Assembly (NCBI RefSeq): GCF_013369385.1
Contig: NZ_SZTO01000010.1
Location: forward strand, 186,001 to 250,000
Reading direction: 5' to 3'
DNA from: Vibrio sp. 05-20-BW147
GTDB lineage: Bacteria; Pseudomonadota; Gammaproteobacteria; Enterobacterales; Vibrionaceae
Length of the DNA: 64,000 nt
Part shown: positions 17,108 to 25,629 of the stretch, in pieces
How positions within the stretch are numbered: position 1 is the first letter of the stretch
Layout: every line of letters begins with the position of its first letter
The notes under the pieces: generated by a model
The model's input: the letters and a program-made list of their open reading frames with translations, nothing else
Told to the model about the DNA's origin: nothing
Databases searched by the model: none
Made by a program: the position numbers and the translations under genes

Positions 17108-19018
17108 TTATTTCATGTTTGCAGAAACAAGATCAACACCAATCCGTGATTCATATTGTATTTGAATATTCTGGTAACGAGATGCGAACTCTGGTCGAAG
17201 TTTAGCCACCAACTCAAACATTTTGTTCTTAACTTCTAGTAACTGGGTTTCTCTATTAGTCACTAAAAATTGAACCTTTTTGGCTTTATTTCCTTCAATG
17301 AGCTTTGTATCGTGGTGAATAACAACACCTTGCTCGATAATTGGTCCATCTCCCCCTCTTTCGTAGACACCCAGAGCAAGACGTGTATCTCCATCACTAA
17401 CAAAAATAACATCCGACTGGTGTGCGTCTTTGAGTTTATCAGCCAATTTATCGGTATAGTCACTTAACTTAATGAAGCGCATTGGTCTATGTGGCGTCAT
17501 ACTTTTTGCCACTCCACCTGTCTTCTGGTTAGGAACCGTATTACAACTAGGAGCAATACAAAGATAGTATGAGCCTTCTACTGTATCCTTTAGCACAACA
17601 CCAGTTGATATATAGTTGGGCAACTCTTTTTCAACACTAAGTTGCTCATTTAGGGCATGGACGACAGAACAGCGAAAATCAGTATCATTTGCACCAACTT
17701 CATGCCGCAAATTTTTTCCAGCGACCTCGACTCCTCTTTTAAGATATTCAGCATGTGCTTGCTTTGCTCGTGCATCCCCACCAATTGGACTAACATAATC
17801 TGGAAGCTCACTAGCAATATCCTCAGCGGCATCTGAAACGAAATCAAGAAGCTCTGACTCGGACTGAATCTTATCAACGACATCACTCAACAAGCTTTCG
17901 AGCAACACTTTAGCTGAATTTTTTCGCTCGACTGAACTGACTCGAAGAAGTCCCCATAAAGCAGCTATTTGTTCAACTGTTCCTCTAGCTAGCACTTTCT
18001 CCATCGATAAGTTGGCATCTTCAATCTGATTTTGTAACTCAGATATTACTACGCGGTAGAAGCTCGGATACCAATCAATTAAAGCGGTCTCGATAAGATC
18101 CCATACTTCTATTGGTGTTGTATCCCTACTAACATTGTCCTCTCCCGCAACCTCCTTGCTACACAGCACAACAAAAACATCACCAGCTTGTATCCACAAA
18201 CTAGAAGTGCCATGAACTTTCAAGTTCGTTGTCTGAGTAGCATTCAGGTTGTGTCGTTTGAGTACGCGTTCAAGCATCCACTCAACATGTTCTTTCGATG
18301 GTTGAGCAAAGCCCTTTTCGTCGCACGATCCGACGAGTTCAGTGTGTAGTGTTTCGATATCATGGTTATCACACAAATAAGCGGCATCTATCGAACGTTC
18401 AGCAATACTTTCCCATTCAGACAGCCAGTCCTCGCTATTGAGCTCCCACTCTCGGATCAAATCGGCATCTGTGACAAATGTATCAAACTCGTCCATGTGG
18501 GAGCCTCTTAGAGACGTTGCAATCTCAAACCAGACATTGGGTAATGGTTCTGCGGTATAGACCACCACTACGTTCATATGTTTGCTTGCACTCAACTCAT
18601 TTATAAGCTGGAGTGATTTTCTTGCACGCTCTCTCTCAGGACCAATTTTGGTAAGATGATAATCGAGCATAATGAGATCACTTTTTCGGATCTTATTCTT
18701 ATCTAGATTTTCAGTATCATCTTCGACGTCGCAAAGTAGTTGCTTACAATGAAAAAACTCTACGAATTTCTTGGATCTATCGGACTCTAAATACGCATTT
18801 TCAAATTGACCAACTAAGTGGAGTATATCTGTAAGCTTTGTTTTTGCAATTTCCACTTCATCTACTGGCGCTGAAAGTGGCTTTAGTCCTTGAACTAAAG
18901 CCATATATTTTTCTGCCACACCTTCATAAGGTAAATATTCATCGTCAATAAGCAAAACCGACTTAATAGCATTATCACGAAACGCCTTAACGATTTTAGT
19001 TTTATAGTTTCTAGGCAT
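17108..19018 (-). CDS. Receiver-domain protein of a methylase-linked conflict system, putative effector or output
   Basis: 636 aa. The N terminus is a divergent response-receiver domain: acidic pocket D25-D26-E27, phosphoacceptor D119 in LIMLDYHL, and the Thr155 switch in VVVVYTAE. About 50 extra residues separate the acidic pocket from the aspartate compared with normal receivers. The remaining ~460 residues match no output domain I can name; there is no DNA-binding HTH and no obvious nuclease motif. A conserved-looking stretch LCIAPSCNTVP lies near residue 490. The start codon overlaps the stop of the upstream kinase by one base (TAATG), implying translational coupling. Receiver proteins of this kind are known from defence loci; the output activity here is unknown. 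Confidence 0.7.
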   Translation of the reverse strand: MPRNYKTKIVKAFRDNAIKSVLLIDDEYLPYEGVAEKYMALVQGLKPLSAPVDEVEIAKTKLTDILHLVGQFENAYLESDRSKKFVEFFHCKQLLCDVEDDTENLDKNKIRKSDLIMLDYHLTKIGPERERARKSLQLINELSASKHMNVVVVYTAEPLPNVWFEIATSLRGSHMDEFDTFVTDADLIREWELNSEDWLSEWESIAERSIDAAYLCDNHDIETLHTELVGSCDEKGFAQPSKEHVEWMLERVLKRHNLNATQTTNLKVHGTSSLWIQAGDVFVVLCSKEVAGEDNVSRDTTPIEVWDLIETALIDWYPSFYRVVISELQNQIEDANLSMEKVLARGTVEQIAALWGLLRVSSVERKNSAKVLLESLLSDVVDKIQSESELLDFVSDAAEDIASELPDYVSPIGGDARAKQAHAEYLKRGVEVAGKNLRHEVGANDTDFRCSVVHALNEQLSVEKELPNYISTGVVLKDTVEGSYYLCIAPSCNTVPNQKTGGVAKSMTPHRPMRFIKLSDYTDKLADKLKDAHQSDVIFVSDGDTRLALGVYERGGDGPIIEQGVVIHHDTKLIEGNKAKKVQFLVTNRETQLLEVKNKMFELVAKLRPEFASRYQNIQIQYESRIGVDLVSANMK

Positions 19019-22000
19019 TATCTGATTTCCATTCCACGAAATTGAATTACAAAGTTAGCGCCATCTGAGATAAGTTTCTCTTCTGCTTTTTCTCCATACC
19101 AGATTTTATGACGAGCCACTGCCAAGTTTTGCTTCGATAAATAAAGGCCTACTCCATTACCGCTAGGTCTTTTGCTGTAAAACAGTTGGAATAGGTTATC
19201 GACTTCATCTTGATCAACAGCTGGTCCACTATTGGCGATGATCACAAGATCATTGACAACATCGACCCTTATAACCCTTTCATATTGAGATAAACCAACC
19301 CAATAAAGCGCATTATTTATTAAGTTTACAAAGACAGGGATTATACGAGATTGAACGTCAACTATATTCATACGTTTAAAGGAATCACTGAATTCTAAGT
19401 AAATGTTCTGTTGCTCAAATTGATCACCAAAAAATTTCATAACGTTTCTAATGATATCTTTTCCAGAGATATCATCCCTAGGTTGATACCCTGAAAGCTT
19501 TAACGGCGAGAGGAAACGTAAGTAATCTGTAAACTGCCTGTGTGCCCTCATCGCGTTTTTAAAGCCCAACTCATTTTTGGCACTGCTACTCATGGAGTTT
19601 AGAGAACGAGTTACAGCTCTATCTTGAGCTGCTAGCTCGTGCGCAAGAATTTCAAAACTAACACCTAACTGAGCCAATGCGCGAATTTGGTTAACTTCTT
19701 TTTCTGCCTCTACACGCTCTTCTTCAGCTAACGAAAATGCAGACTCAAGATCAACGCCTTGCTCTAGCTTGCTAATTGCTTGTAAAAAGCCCTCATACTT
19801 AGTAGCGACATCATCAGATAAATCCCTATAGATTTTATCGAGAGCGTTTAACTCAAGTTCAATATTGCTTGAATGATCTATTGCATCGAGTATTGGTAAA
19901 GCTCTCGTAGAATATTGCTCTTTGTCAGTTCTAGCTTGCCTTCTCCATTCCTGAACCAAACGTTCTGTGGTTTTCTCTATCGCAGAAAAATACCTGTTTA
20001 CTTGTTTGTTTAAAGCGGATTCACTAGCATTATATTTGTTTTGAGCACTTTCGATGGGGTCTCTATGCTGACTCATCACTTCAATTTTATTGAGGCTCTC
20101 TCGACACGTTTGCAACAACTCTCCTAACTCGCCAAATAGATCTCTATAGCTTCGATACTTAGCTTCTAAAGACTCACTAATGCGGGTAGGTTTAGTTGGC
20201 GTTTTTAACTCAGGTCTCAACTCATCAAGCCGATTAACTTTTGCTACTAGTTCGTCAAGATGGTGCAACGATAACTTTATTCCCTCTTCAAGTTCACGGT
20301 GAATGTTTCTCGCAGATTCAACATATAAGTTCAACTTAGGTAAGTTGGAGCTCATTGTCTCAGTGAAAACTTCTCTGGAAATTCGAGAAGATGCATTCCT
20401 CGCCTTCGTTCGGTTCTTTTTATCTTTTGCTAACTGTTCTAGTAAAATCTGACGTTCATCGGATTTTGTGCCGAAATATTTATCAGCTAACTGCAACAAA
20501 AGAGACTTAACCACAGCCTTTAATTCTCGAGCTGCTTGGTTTATGACAAAACCTTCCCTACCTGCTTTGTCTTTTAATCGTTGGTTTGCTTTTTGATCTA
20601 ATGAAATTTGACCAAATAATCTGCGAGCTGACCAGTAGTACCTACCAGCATTCTTTGCGCGATTCTCCTCAATCTCAAAGAAGTCATTATCAACCCTGCC
20701 GTAGGGTAGAACACGGAGCCCATCTCTAAAAATCATAAATCCAGAGTATCTATTCGCTTGTAATTTTAAATACTCGTGATGTTCTTTCTCATGGGTAGAT
20801 TTCGACAACTCTAACTCAAAGGTTCCTAATTTGAAGCCAAAAGCCCCCGACTTGATATACTCTTCCATCCCTGATGATCGGCAAGGTATGACAACATTTT
20901 CATACTCTTTTCCAAAAGCTATGACTTTTCCTCTAAACCACCCTTTTTCATCTACTCTCCCGACAACTTGATGCTCTAATGACTCAAATTCCTGAACACC
21001 AAAAATTTCACCTCCATCAAGAATCCCTCCCGATTCGACGGCGATAGTCCCATCCCGCTCAAATGGGATGATTGAATAGTTAAATTCTTCTCTTAGCCAA
21101 CATATTTGCCCTTCAGCTACTTCATCAATAGGGAAAGTGGACTCTCTATTTGCATCCTTATAAGGATCAACAAATGCTCTCAGGGTATCAACAACATCTT
21201 CCTTAATTGCTTTATACTCTTCAGAGTCACGACTTAGGTTTCCTCTGTTAGTCAATAACGAAAGATCTCTATTTAGATCAATTAGAAATAGAGCTGTACC
21301 GTGCTCACCCTCACCATTCTCAGCTGTTTTCTGCAACAACGACTTCCACGAGCTCAAGCAGTCATCATTAAATTCATAATTCTGACACAAAGAACGTATC
21401 TTACTCTCGGTAGATACAAACTCATCAGAGTCCCTGGGGTTATGACGTAGTTTAAATGCACTTACTTCATCCTCAGTAAAACGCTCCCACATTCTACGAA
21501 GTCTCTTTTCGTCTTCTGTCGCGGGGTCAAGTGCGAGGTTATCCAACATATCGCTCTGGAAACCCTCAAACACTGTAGGAAGCTGCTCCAAGTCGTTAAA
21601 CTCTTGCATCGGAACTCGAATGTCATGCAAACCTAAATAGGTGTTTTCAAATAAACGCCAATCTATTAAGCCAGCAGAATAAGGAGTATCTGACTTCTTT
21701 GTCACTATAAGCGTCACAGGAGATAAAAATGCAGTCGATAGACGCCCTATCCCTTTCTCTCCTTGAGTATATCTTGGTGCTAACCCAAACCTATCATGAG
21801 GGGGAAGTTGCTCTTTCTTTGCCTTTGATGCTGTGCCAATAGTAAGCCAGCTACTAGTCAGTTGGTCAAAAGTCATACCGCAACCATTATCAATGATTGC
21901 TCCACATTTGATGTCACCATCAAAGAGGTGCAACGCTACATCGCGAGAATAAGCATCATACGAGTTTTTCCAAAGCTCACTGATTGCAGTTGGAGCATCA

Positions 22001-22083
22001 GCGATTTGCCCTTTACCTAAATGATCAATGGTCCGAGCTTGAGCCCTGAATGAGACAGATTTTCTGGTTAGTTTTTCGCTCAT
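19018..22083 (-). CDS. Dual-GHKL protein: MORC/Hsp90-like ATPase fused to histidine kinase module
   Basis: 1021 aa. The N-terminal ATPase has E36..N40 (AISELWKNSYDA), D65-N-G-C-G69 and GEKGIGR (108-114), the Bergerat-fold motifs of the MORC/MutL/Hsp90 type. A second block follows and then about 230 residues of predicted coiled coil (about 580-800). The C terminus is a histidine kinase: candidate phosphoacceptor H815 (LAHEL), N-box around N920-N924, NSGP at 951-954 and GNGVG at 975-979. It sits 49 bp after the cytosine methylase and is fused by a 1-nt overlap to the receiver gene. MORC-like GHKL ATPases in bacterial restriction-modification operons are known from comparative genomics. The start lacks a clear ribosome site. 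Confidence 0.78.
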   Translation of the reverse strand: MSEKLTRKSVSFRAQARTIDHLGKGQIADAPTAISELWKNSYDAYSRDVALHLFDGDIKCGAIIDNGCGMTFDQLTSSWLTIGTASKAKKEQLPPHDRFGLAPRYTQGEKGIGRLSTAFLSPVTLIVTKKSDTPYSAGLIDWRLFENTYLGLHDIRVPMQEFNDLEQLPTVFEGFQSDMLDNLALDPATEDEKRLRRMWERFTEDEVSAFKLRHNPRDSDEFVSTESKIRSLCQNYEFNDDCLSSWKSLLQKTAENGEGEHGTALFLIDLNRDLSLLTNRGNLSRDSEEYKAIKEDVVDTLRAFVDPYKDANRESTFPIDEVAEGQICWLREEFNYSIIPFERDGTIAVESGGILDGGEIFGVQEFESLEHQVVGRVDEKGWFRGKVIAFGKEYENVVIPCRSSGMEEYIKSGAFGFKLGTFELELSKSTHEKEHHEYLKLQANRYSGFMIFRDGLRVLPYGRVDNDFFEIEENRAKNAGRYYWSARRLFGQISLDQKANQRLKDKAGREGFVINQAARELKAVVKSLLLQLADKYFGTKSDERQILLEQLAKDKKNRTKARNASSRISREVFTETMSSNLPKLNLYVESARNIHRELEEGIKLSLHHLDELVAKVNRLDELRPELKTPTKPTRISESLEAKYRSYRDLFGELGELLQTCRESLNKIEVMSQHRDPIESAQNKYNASESALNKQVNRYFSAIEKTTERLVQEWRRQARTDKEQYSTRALPILDAIDHSSNIELELNALDKIYRDLSDDVATKYEGFLQAISKLEQGVDLESAFSLAEEERVEAEKEVNQIRALAQLGVSFEILAHELAAQDRAVTRSLNSMSSSAKNELGFKNAMRAHRQFTDYLRFLSPLKLSGYQPRDDISGKDIIRNVMKFFGDQFEQQNIYLEFSDSFKRMNIVDVQSRIIPVFVNLINNALYWVGLSQYERVIRVDVVNDLVIIANSGPAVDQDEVDNLFQLFYSKRPSGNGVGLYLSKQNLAVARHKIWYGEKAEEKLISDGANFVIQFRGMEIR

Positions 22084-22100
22084 ATCAAATGGTTACATAT

Positions 22101-22134
22101 AAAAAAAGTGCCTATCATTGTAGGCACTTTTTTT
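22101..22134. terminator. Perfect terminator between the methyltransferase and the kinase gene
   Basis: A 14-bp perfect inverted repeat (22101-22114 with 22121-22134) has a 6-nt loop and seven A or T at either end. It includes the methylase stop codon and lies 17 bp before the kinase start. On the minus strand it is a textbook intrinsic terminator or attenuator inside the operon. Confidence 0.9.
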
Positions 22135-23308
22135 AGTTCAATCCATTAATAATAGAGGATATCAGAGCTTGACCGAGAACTGTGGGGACGGCGTTACCAA
22201 TTTGCTTCGCTTGGTCTGTCGTACTACCAGTAAATATATAGTCATCCGGAAAAGTTTGGAACCTTGCCGCATGCCTTAATGTAAAACCATGATTCTTCCA
22301 CGGATGGATAAACCGACCCTTCGAAGGGTTATTACATCCAGTAGTCATCGTGTTTGAAGGTAAATGTATCAAAACCCTGCCATAAACATCCTTATGACCA
22401 GCATACCCATTTGCATGACAACGCTTATGAAACTCTTCAGGGATATCCATTCGACCGCCGTTCAGAGGTGTAGCAGCAAATTGTCTAGCCATTTTATCTT
22501 GAGGCTGCATATGGACATTGCAGGGGTCATCTTTCGAGACTGGCTCACCAAACTCCAAATTCCCCAAAAGCTCTCTAGCTTCATCATCCTCTAATATGGT
22601 TTTCTTTCTAAAGTATTCATCGATATATCGTTCGATTAACTCAGGAGTCAGAGGCTCGAACACTGCTGATGCAGTCCTCCAAGCTGGAGCACCTTCCCTC
22701 AAGAACTCTCGGGATGTCTTTGAAAAATGCGTAGGTGCTGGGGGGAAGTTAATATCTTGTCGGTCAACATCGTTGCGAACTCCTAAGATAAAAGCACGCT
22801 TACGGTTCTGAGGAACACCATAATCTTTAGCGTTCAAAGTGTCACAAAACAGTAGTTCATAACCATTGTCTTGAGCTAGTTGCTGGAAACTTTCTAAGTA
22901 ATGAGCATGCTTTTTCCAAAACAAACCCGATACGTTTTCCACCAAAAACACCATAGGCTGAAATTCTTCTACGAAATCATAGTACCGTAATAGAAGTTGG
23001 TTTCTTGGATCGTCAACACCTGCATCATTAATTCTATGACTGGAGAAACCTTGACAAGGAGGACCTCCAAGCATTAACTGCAGCTCTCCCTTTTGTATCC
23101 CTAGTTCATGCCTTAGTATACCGGGATCAATAGCAAGGATATCTCCGGTAATCAGCCTTGTTTGTTGACCTAGCCTATCTATAATATTGGCTTTATAAGT
23201 ACGAGCTGCTGAAGCATCTAGTTCAATTGCAGCCAGTACATCAAGTCCTGCTTGATGAGCAGCTAAACTAAACCCGCCAGCTCCAGCAAACAAATCAATA
23301 ACGCTCAT
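22133..23308 (-). CDS. DNA cytosine-5 methyltransferase
   Basis: 391 aa, typical length. The motifs are in canonical order: I (DLFAGAGGFS, 5-14), IV with the catalytic Cys85 (GGPPCQGFS), VI (E124-N-V), VIII (PQNRKRAFILG) and X (QIGNAVP) at the C terminus. The target-recognition region between VIII and X is long (about 190-330), so the recognition sequence cannot be inferred. It is the first gene of the island operon and should protect host DNA. No conventional restriction endonuclease lies beside it; its partners are the MORC-kinase and the receiver protein. The island looks more AT-rich than its flanks. Confidence 0.93.
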   Translation of the reverse strand: MSVIDLFAGAGGFSLAAHQAGLDVLAAIELDASAARTYKANIIDRLGQQTRLITGDILAIDPGILRHELGIQKGELQLMLGGPPCQGFSSHRINDAGVDDPRNQLLLRYYDFVEEFQPMVFLVENVSGLFWKKHAHYLESFQQLAQDNGYELLFCDTLNAKDYGVPQNRKRAFILGVRNDVDRQDINFPPAPTHFSKTSREFLREGAPAWRTASAVFEPLTPELIERYIDEYFRKKTILEDDEARELLGNLEFGEPVSKDDPCNVHMQPQDKMARQFAATPLNGGRMDIPEEFHKRCHANGYAGHKDVYGRVLIHLPSNTMTTGCNNPSKGRFIHPWKNHGFTLRHAARFQTFPDDYIFTGSTTDQAKQIGNAVPTVLGQALISSIINGLN

Positions 23309-23357
23309 ATATCTACAACCTGTAACTGCTCAACTCGCGCATTCTACCTTCTCAATT

Positions 23358-23474
23358 ATATAAAGCGAGTAAAACAAGCCTAACCAGTCATAGTTTTAGT
23401 TGTCAATACCACCTCATTCATACTTAGCCAGACAATTCTGACTCTTCTTAGTAGATTATGAGCTCGCTTTATAT
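23358..23474. promoter_or_regulatory. Widely spaced 12-bp inverted repeat in the methyltransferase promoter region
   Basis: ATATAAAGCGAG (23358-23369) and its exact reverse complement CTCGCTTTATAT (23463-23474) bracket the likely promoter of the island operon, 50 to 165 bp upstream of the methylase start. They could be operator half-sites or element ends. Confidence 0.45.
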
Positions 23475-23497
23475 CCATTCCTAGACCAAAAACTGCA

Positions 23498-23535
23498 AAA
23501 ACGAAAAAGCCCCAGCACCATGAGATGCTGAGGCC
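23498..23535 (-). repeat. Right copy of the 38-bp terminator repeat (putative attR)
   Basis: Matches 16666-16703 at 37 of 38 bases and contains the native tRNA-Arg terminator, suggesting that this is the target site duplicated on integration. Confidence 0.8.
23502..23534 (-). terminator. Terminator of tRNA-Arg
   Basis: A 9-bp stem with one G-U pair (23526-23534 with 23509-23517) has an 8-nt loop and on the minus strand is followed by TTTTTCGTTTT, 12 bp beyond the tRNA CCA end. Confidence 0.9.
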
Positions 23536-23545
23536 TTAGAATAAA

Positions 23546-23622
23546 TGGCACGCCCTGTAGGATTCGAACCTACGACCACATCCTTAGAAGGGACGTGCTC
23601 TATCCAGCTGAGCTAAGGGCGC
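23546..23622 (-). tRNA. tRNA-Arg (anticodon UCU)
   Basis: 77 nt including an encoded CCA. The acceptor stem GCGCCCT pairs with AGGGCGT (terminal G-U). The D-arm GCTC-AGCTGGATA-GAGC, the anticodon loop with TCT, and the T-arm GTAGG-TTCGAAT-CCTAC are all intact. It reads AGA and, by wobble, AGG codons. It is adjacent to folD, as argU is in E. coli, a known integration hot spot. Confidence 0.97.
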
Positions 23623-23636
23623 GCTACAGGGACAGG

Positions 23637-23664
23637 ATTATACGAGTTCATTTCGGTAAATCAA
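23637..23664 (-). promoter_or_regulatory. Promoter of tRNA-Arg
   Basis: On the minus strand TTGATT (-35), a 16-bp spacer and a consensus TATAAT (-10) are followed by a G/C-containing discriminator, about 14 bp upstream of the mature tRNA 5' end. Confidence 0.75.
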
Positions 23665-23738
23665 CGGGTTTTCTTAACAAACTGAATCAAATGGCTAAAA
23701 AAAGGGCGTCCACATTAAATATGCTTAAAAACGACCCA

Positions 23739-23754
23739 AAGCAAACGTTTGCGT
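23739..23754 (+). promoter_or_regulatory. PurR box upstream of folD
   Basis: AAGCAAACGTTTGCGT matches the PurR consensus ACGCAAACGTTTGCGT at 15 of 16 positions, 71 bp before the folD start. It fits the supply of one-carbon units for purine synthesis. Confidence 0.8.
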
Positions 23755-23824
23755 ATAGATATTTATTTGATCATTTGCGACAATACGCGCCAAGTTTTTG
23801 CCATTCGTATTCTTAAGGAAAGTC

Positions 23825-24682
23825 ATGACTGCTCAAAATATCGATGGAACTCTCATTTCCCAAACTGTTCGATCCGAAGTCGCTGCTCGCGTAAAAGCTC
23901 GTGTAGCTGCGGGATTACGTGCGCCTGGCTTAGCCGTTGTGTTGGTTGGCGAAGATCCAGCGTCTCAAGTTTACGTTGGCAGCAAGCGTCGCGCGTGTGA
24001 AGAAGTGGGCTTTGTCTCTAAATCGTTTGATCTTCCCGCTTCAACTTCAGAAGAAGAACTGTTGGCGCTGATCGATGAACTCAATAATGATGCTGAAATC
24101 GATGGTATTCTGGTGCAACTTCCTCTTCCTGCGGGCATTGACAGCACGCACGTGCTAGAAAGCATTCATCCAGAGAAAGATGTGGATGGTTTCCATCCGT
24201 ACAACGTTGGCCGCTTAGCGCAACGCATCCCAAAACTACGCTCATGCACGCCAAAAGGCATCATTACGCTGCTTGAGCGTTACAACATCGCACTGCGTGG
24301 TAAGCATGCGGTGATCGTGGGTGCATCAAACATTGTTGGCCGCCCAATGACACTCGAGCTTCTGCTGGCAGGTTGTACCACGACCACCTGTCACCGCTTC
24401 ACGAAAGATCTTGAAGGCCATGTTCGCCAAGCTGATGTGCTCGTGGTTGCGGTCGGTAAGCCAAATTTCATTCCTGGTGAATGGGTCAAAGAAGGCGCGA
24501 TCGTGGTCGATGTCGGCATCAACCGCCTTGAATCGGGTAAGCTGATTGGTGATGTGGAGTATAACAAGGCTCGTGAACGCGCCAGCTTCATTACTCCAGT
24601 GCCCGGTGGTGTTGGCCCAATGACGGTGGCCAGCCTCATCGAAAACACCATGCTTGCTTGCGAGCAATACCACACCAAATAA
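23825..24682 (+). CDS. folD: Bifunctional methylenetetrahydrofolate dehydrogenase / methenyltetrahydrofolate cyclohydrolase
   Basis: 285 aa. It interconverts 5,10-methylene-, 5,10-methenyl- and 10-formyl-THF in the cytoplasm. The signatures are Y-V-G-S-K-R (the active-site Lys region), VQLPLP, DVDGFHP, GRSxIVG-type G-A-S-N-I-V-G-R-P (NADP loop) and the C-terminal [12 protein letters not shown]. The frame extends back to 23798; the start at 23825 has a TTAAGGAAAG ribosome site and fits the family N terminus. Note ASNIVG in place of the commoner RSxIVG. A PurR box lies upstream and a terminator downstream. Confidence 0.97.
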   Translation: MTAQNIDGTLISQTVRSEVAARVKARVAAGLRAPGLAVVLVGEDPASQVYVGSKRRACEEVGFVSKSFDLPASTSEEELLALIDELNNDAEIDGILVQLPLPAGIDSTHVLESIHPEKDVDGFHPYNVGRLAQRIPKLRSCTPKGIITLLERYNIALRGKHAVIVGASNIVGRPMTLELLLAGCTTTTCHRFTKDLEGHVRQADVLVVAVGKPNFIPGEWVKEGAIVVDVGINRLESGKLIGDVEYNKARERASFITPVPGGVGPMTVASLIENTMLACEQYHTK

Positions 24683-24731
24683 GTCTTTTTCGGCGGGTAA
24701 AATCTTGGCCTGCCGAGACTCAAACTGGTTA

Positions 24732-24767
24732 AAACAGGCGGTTCCTGTTAGACTTTGCCGCCTGTTT
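24732..24767 (+). terminator. Terminator of folD
   Basis: A perfect 10-bp stem AAACAGGCGG/CCGCCTGTTT has a 16-nt loop. It is followed by CATCTCCCCC then T5, so the U-tract is displaced. Confidence 0.6.
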
Positions 24768-24791
24768 CATCTCCCCCTTTTTGAGGTCTTC

Positions 24792-25616
24792 ATGGCGTAT
24801 CAATGCCCCTTGTGTCACCTTGCGTTAGAGCAAGCAGAGCGCACGTTCAAATGTTCCAACAATCATCAATTTGACCTGGCCAAAGAAGGTTACGTTAACT
24901 TGATGCCTGCCCATCACAAACGTTCGAAAGATCCCGGTGACAACAAAGAGATGATGCAGGCTCGCCGCCGCTTCCTCGAAGGCAACCATTACGACCCAAT
25001 GCGTCAAAAAGTGGCGCAACTTTGCCGCCAATACCTGCAAGGTACGCCGCACCGCCTGCTCGATATTGGTTGTGGTGAAGGTTACTACACCGATGAAGTC
25101 GCCAAAACCTTGGTCGCACAGCACCCAGAAGCCAAAACATTTGGTTTGGACATTTCCAAAATCGCCGTTCGTTTCGCGGCAAAACGCTACCCTAACGTTA
25201 AGTTTTGTGTCGCTTCCAGCCATCGACTCCCCTTTGCAGACGAAGCGTTGGACGGCATCCTCCGCATTTACGCCCCATGCAAAGCCGAAGAGCTGGCGCG
25301 ATGCGTTAGCGACAATGGCGTTGTGATCACCGTAACGCCTGCTGGCCGCCACTTGCTGCAACTGAAAGAGAAGATTTACGCCGAGCTCAAACTGCATAGC
25401 GAAGAGCCAGAGCAAATGGATGGATTTGCGCTAGAGCACCAAGAAAAGCTCAATTACGTAATGGACTTAGCAGGCCAAGATGCGTTTGACTTACTGCAAA
25501 TGACCCCCTTTGCTTGGAAAGCCAGCGATGCCCTTCGCGACGAGCTAAAGTCCGCTACACTGTTCCAGTGTGAGGCCGATTTCATGTTGCGCGTTTACCG
25601 CAAAACAGCAAAATAG
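24792..25616 (+). CDS. rlmA: 23S rRNA (guanine-745-N1)-methyltransferase
   Basis: 274 aa. It methylates G745 in helix 35 of 23S rRNA using S-adenosylmethionine. An N-terminal zinc site is seen at C5, C8, C21 and H25 (CPLC...CSNNH), followed by the RSKDPGDNKEM substrate segment and a Rossmann methyltransferase with motif I LLDIGCGEGYY (about 90-100) and GLDISKIAV. The frame is open from 24654, but the start at 24792 gives the standard N terminus MAYQCPLC and follows a TTTTTGAGGTC ribosome site. Single gene between folD and the ChaN-like gene. Confidence 0.93.
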   Translation: MAYQCPLCHLALEQAERTFKCSNNHQFDLAKEGYVNLMPAHHKRSKDPGDNKEMMQARRRFLEGNHYDPMRQKVAQLCRQYLQGTPHRLLDIGCGEGYYTDEVAKTLVAQHPEAKTFGLDISKIAVRFAAKRYPNVKFCVASSHRLPFADEALDGILRIYAPCKAEELARCVSDNGVVITVTPAGRHLLQLKEKIYAELKLHSEEPEQMDGFALEHQEKLNYVMDLAGQDAFDLLQMTPFAWKASDALRDELKSATLFQCEADFMLRVYRKTAK

Positions 25617-25629
25617 CCAGACAAAACAA

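Noticed and set aside
17108-23308. Classical type II restriction-modification system
   Set aside because: Only the methylase fits; the two partners carry GHKL and receiver motifs and show no PD-(D/E)XK, HNH or GIY-YIG signature by eye.
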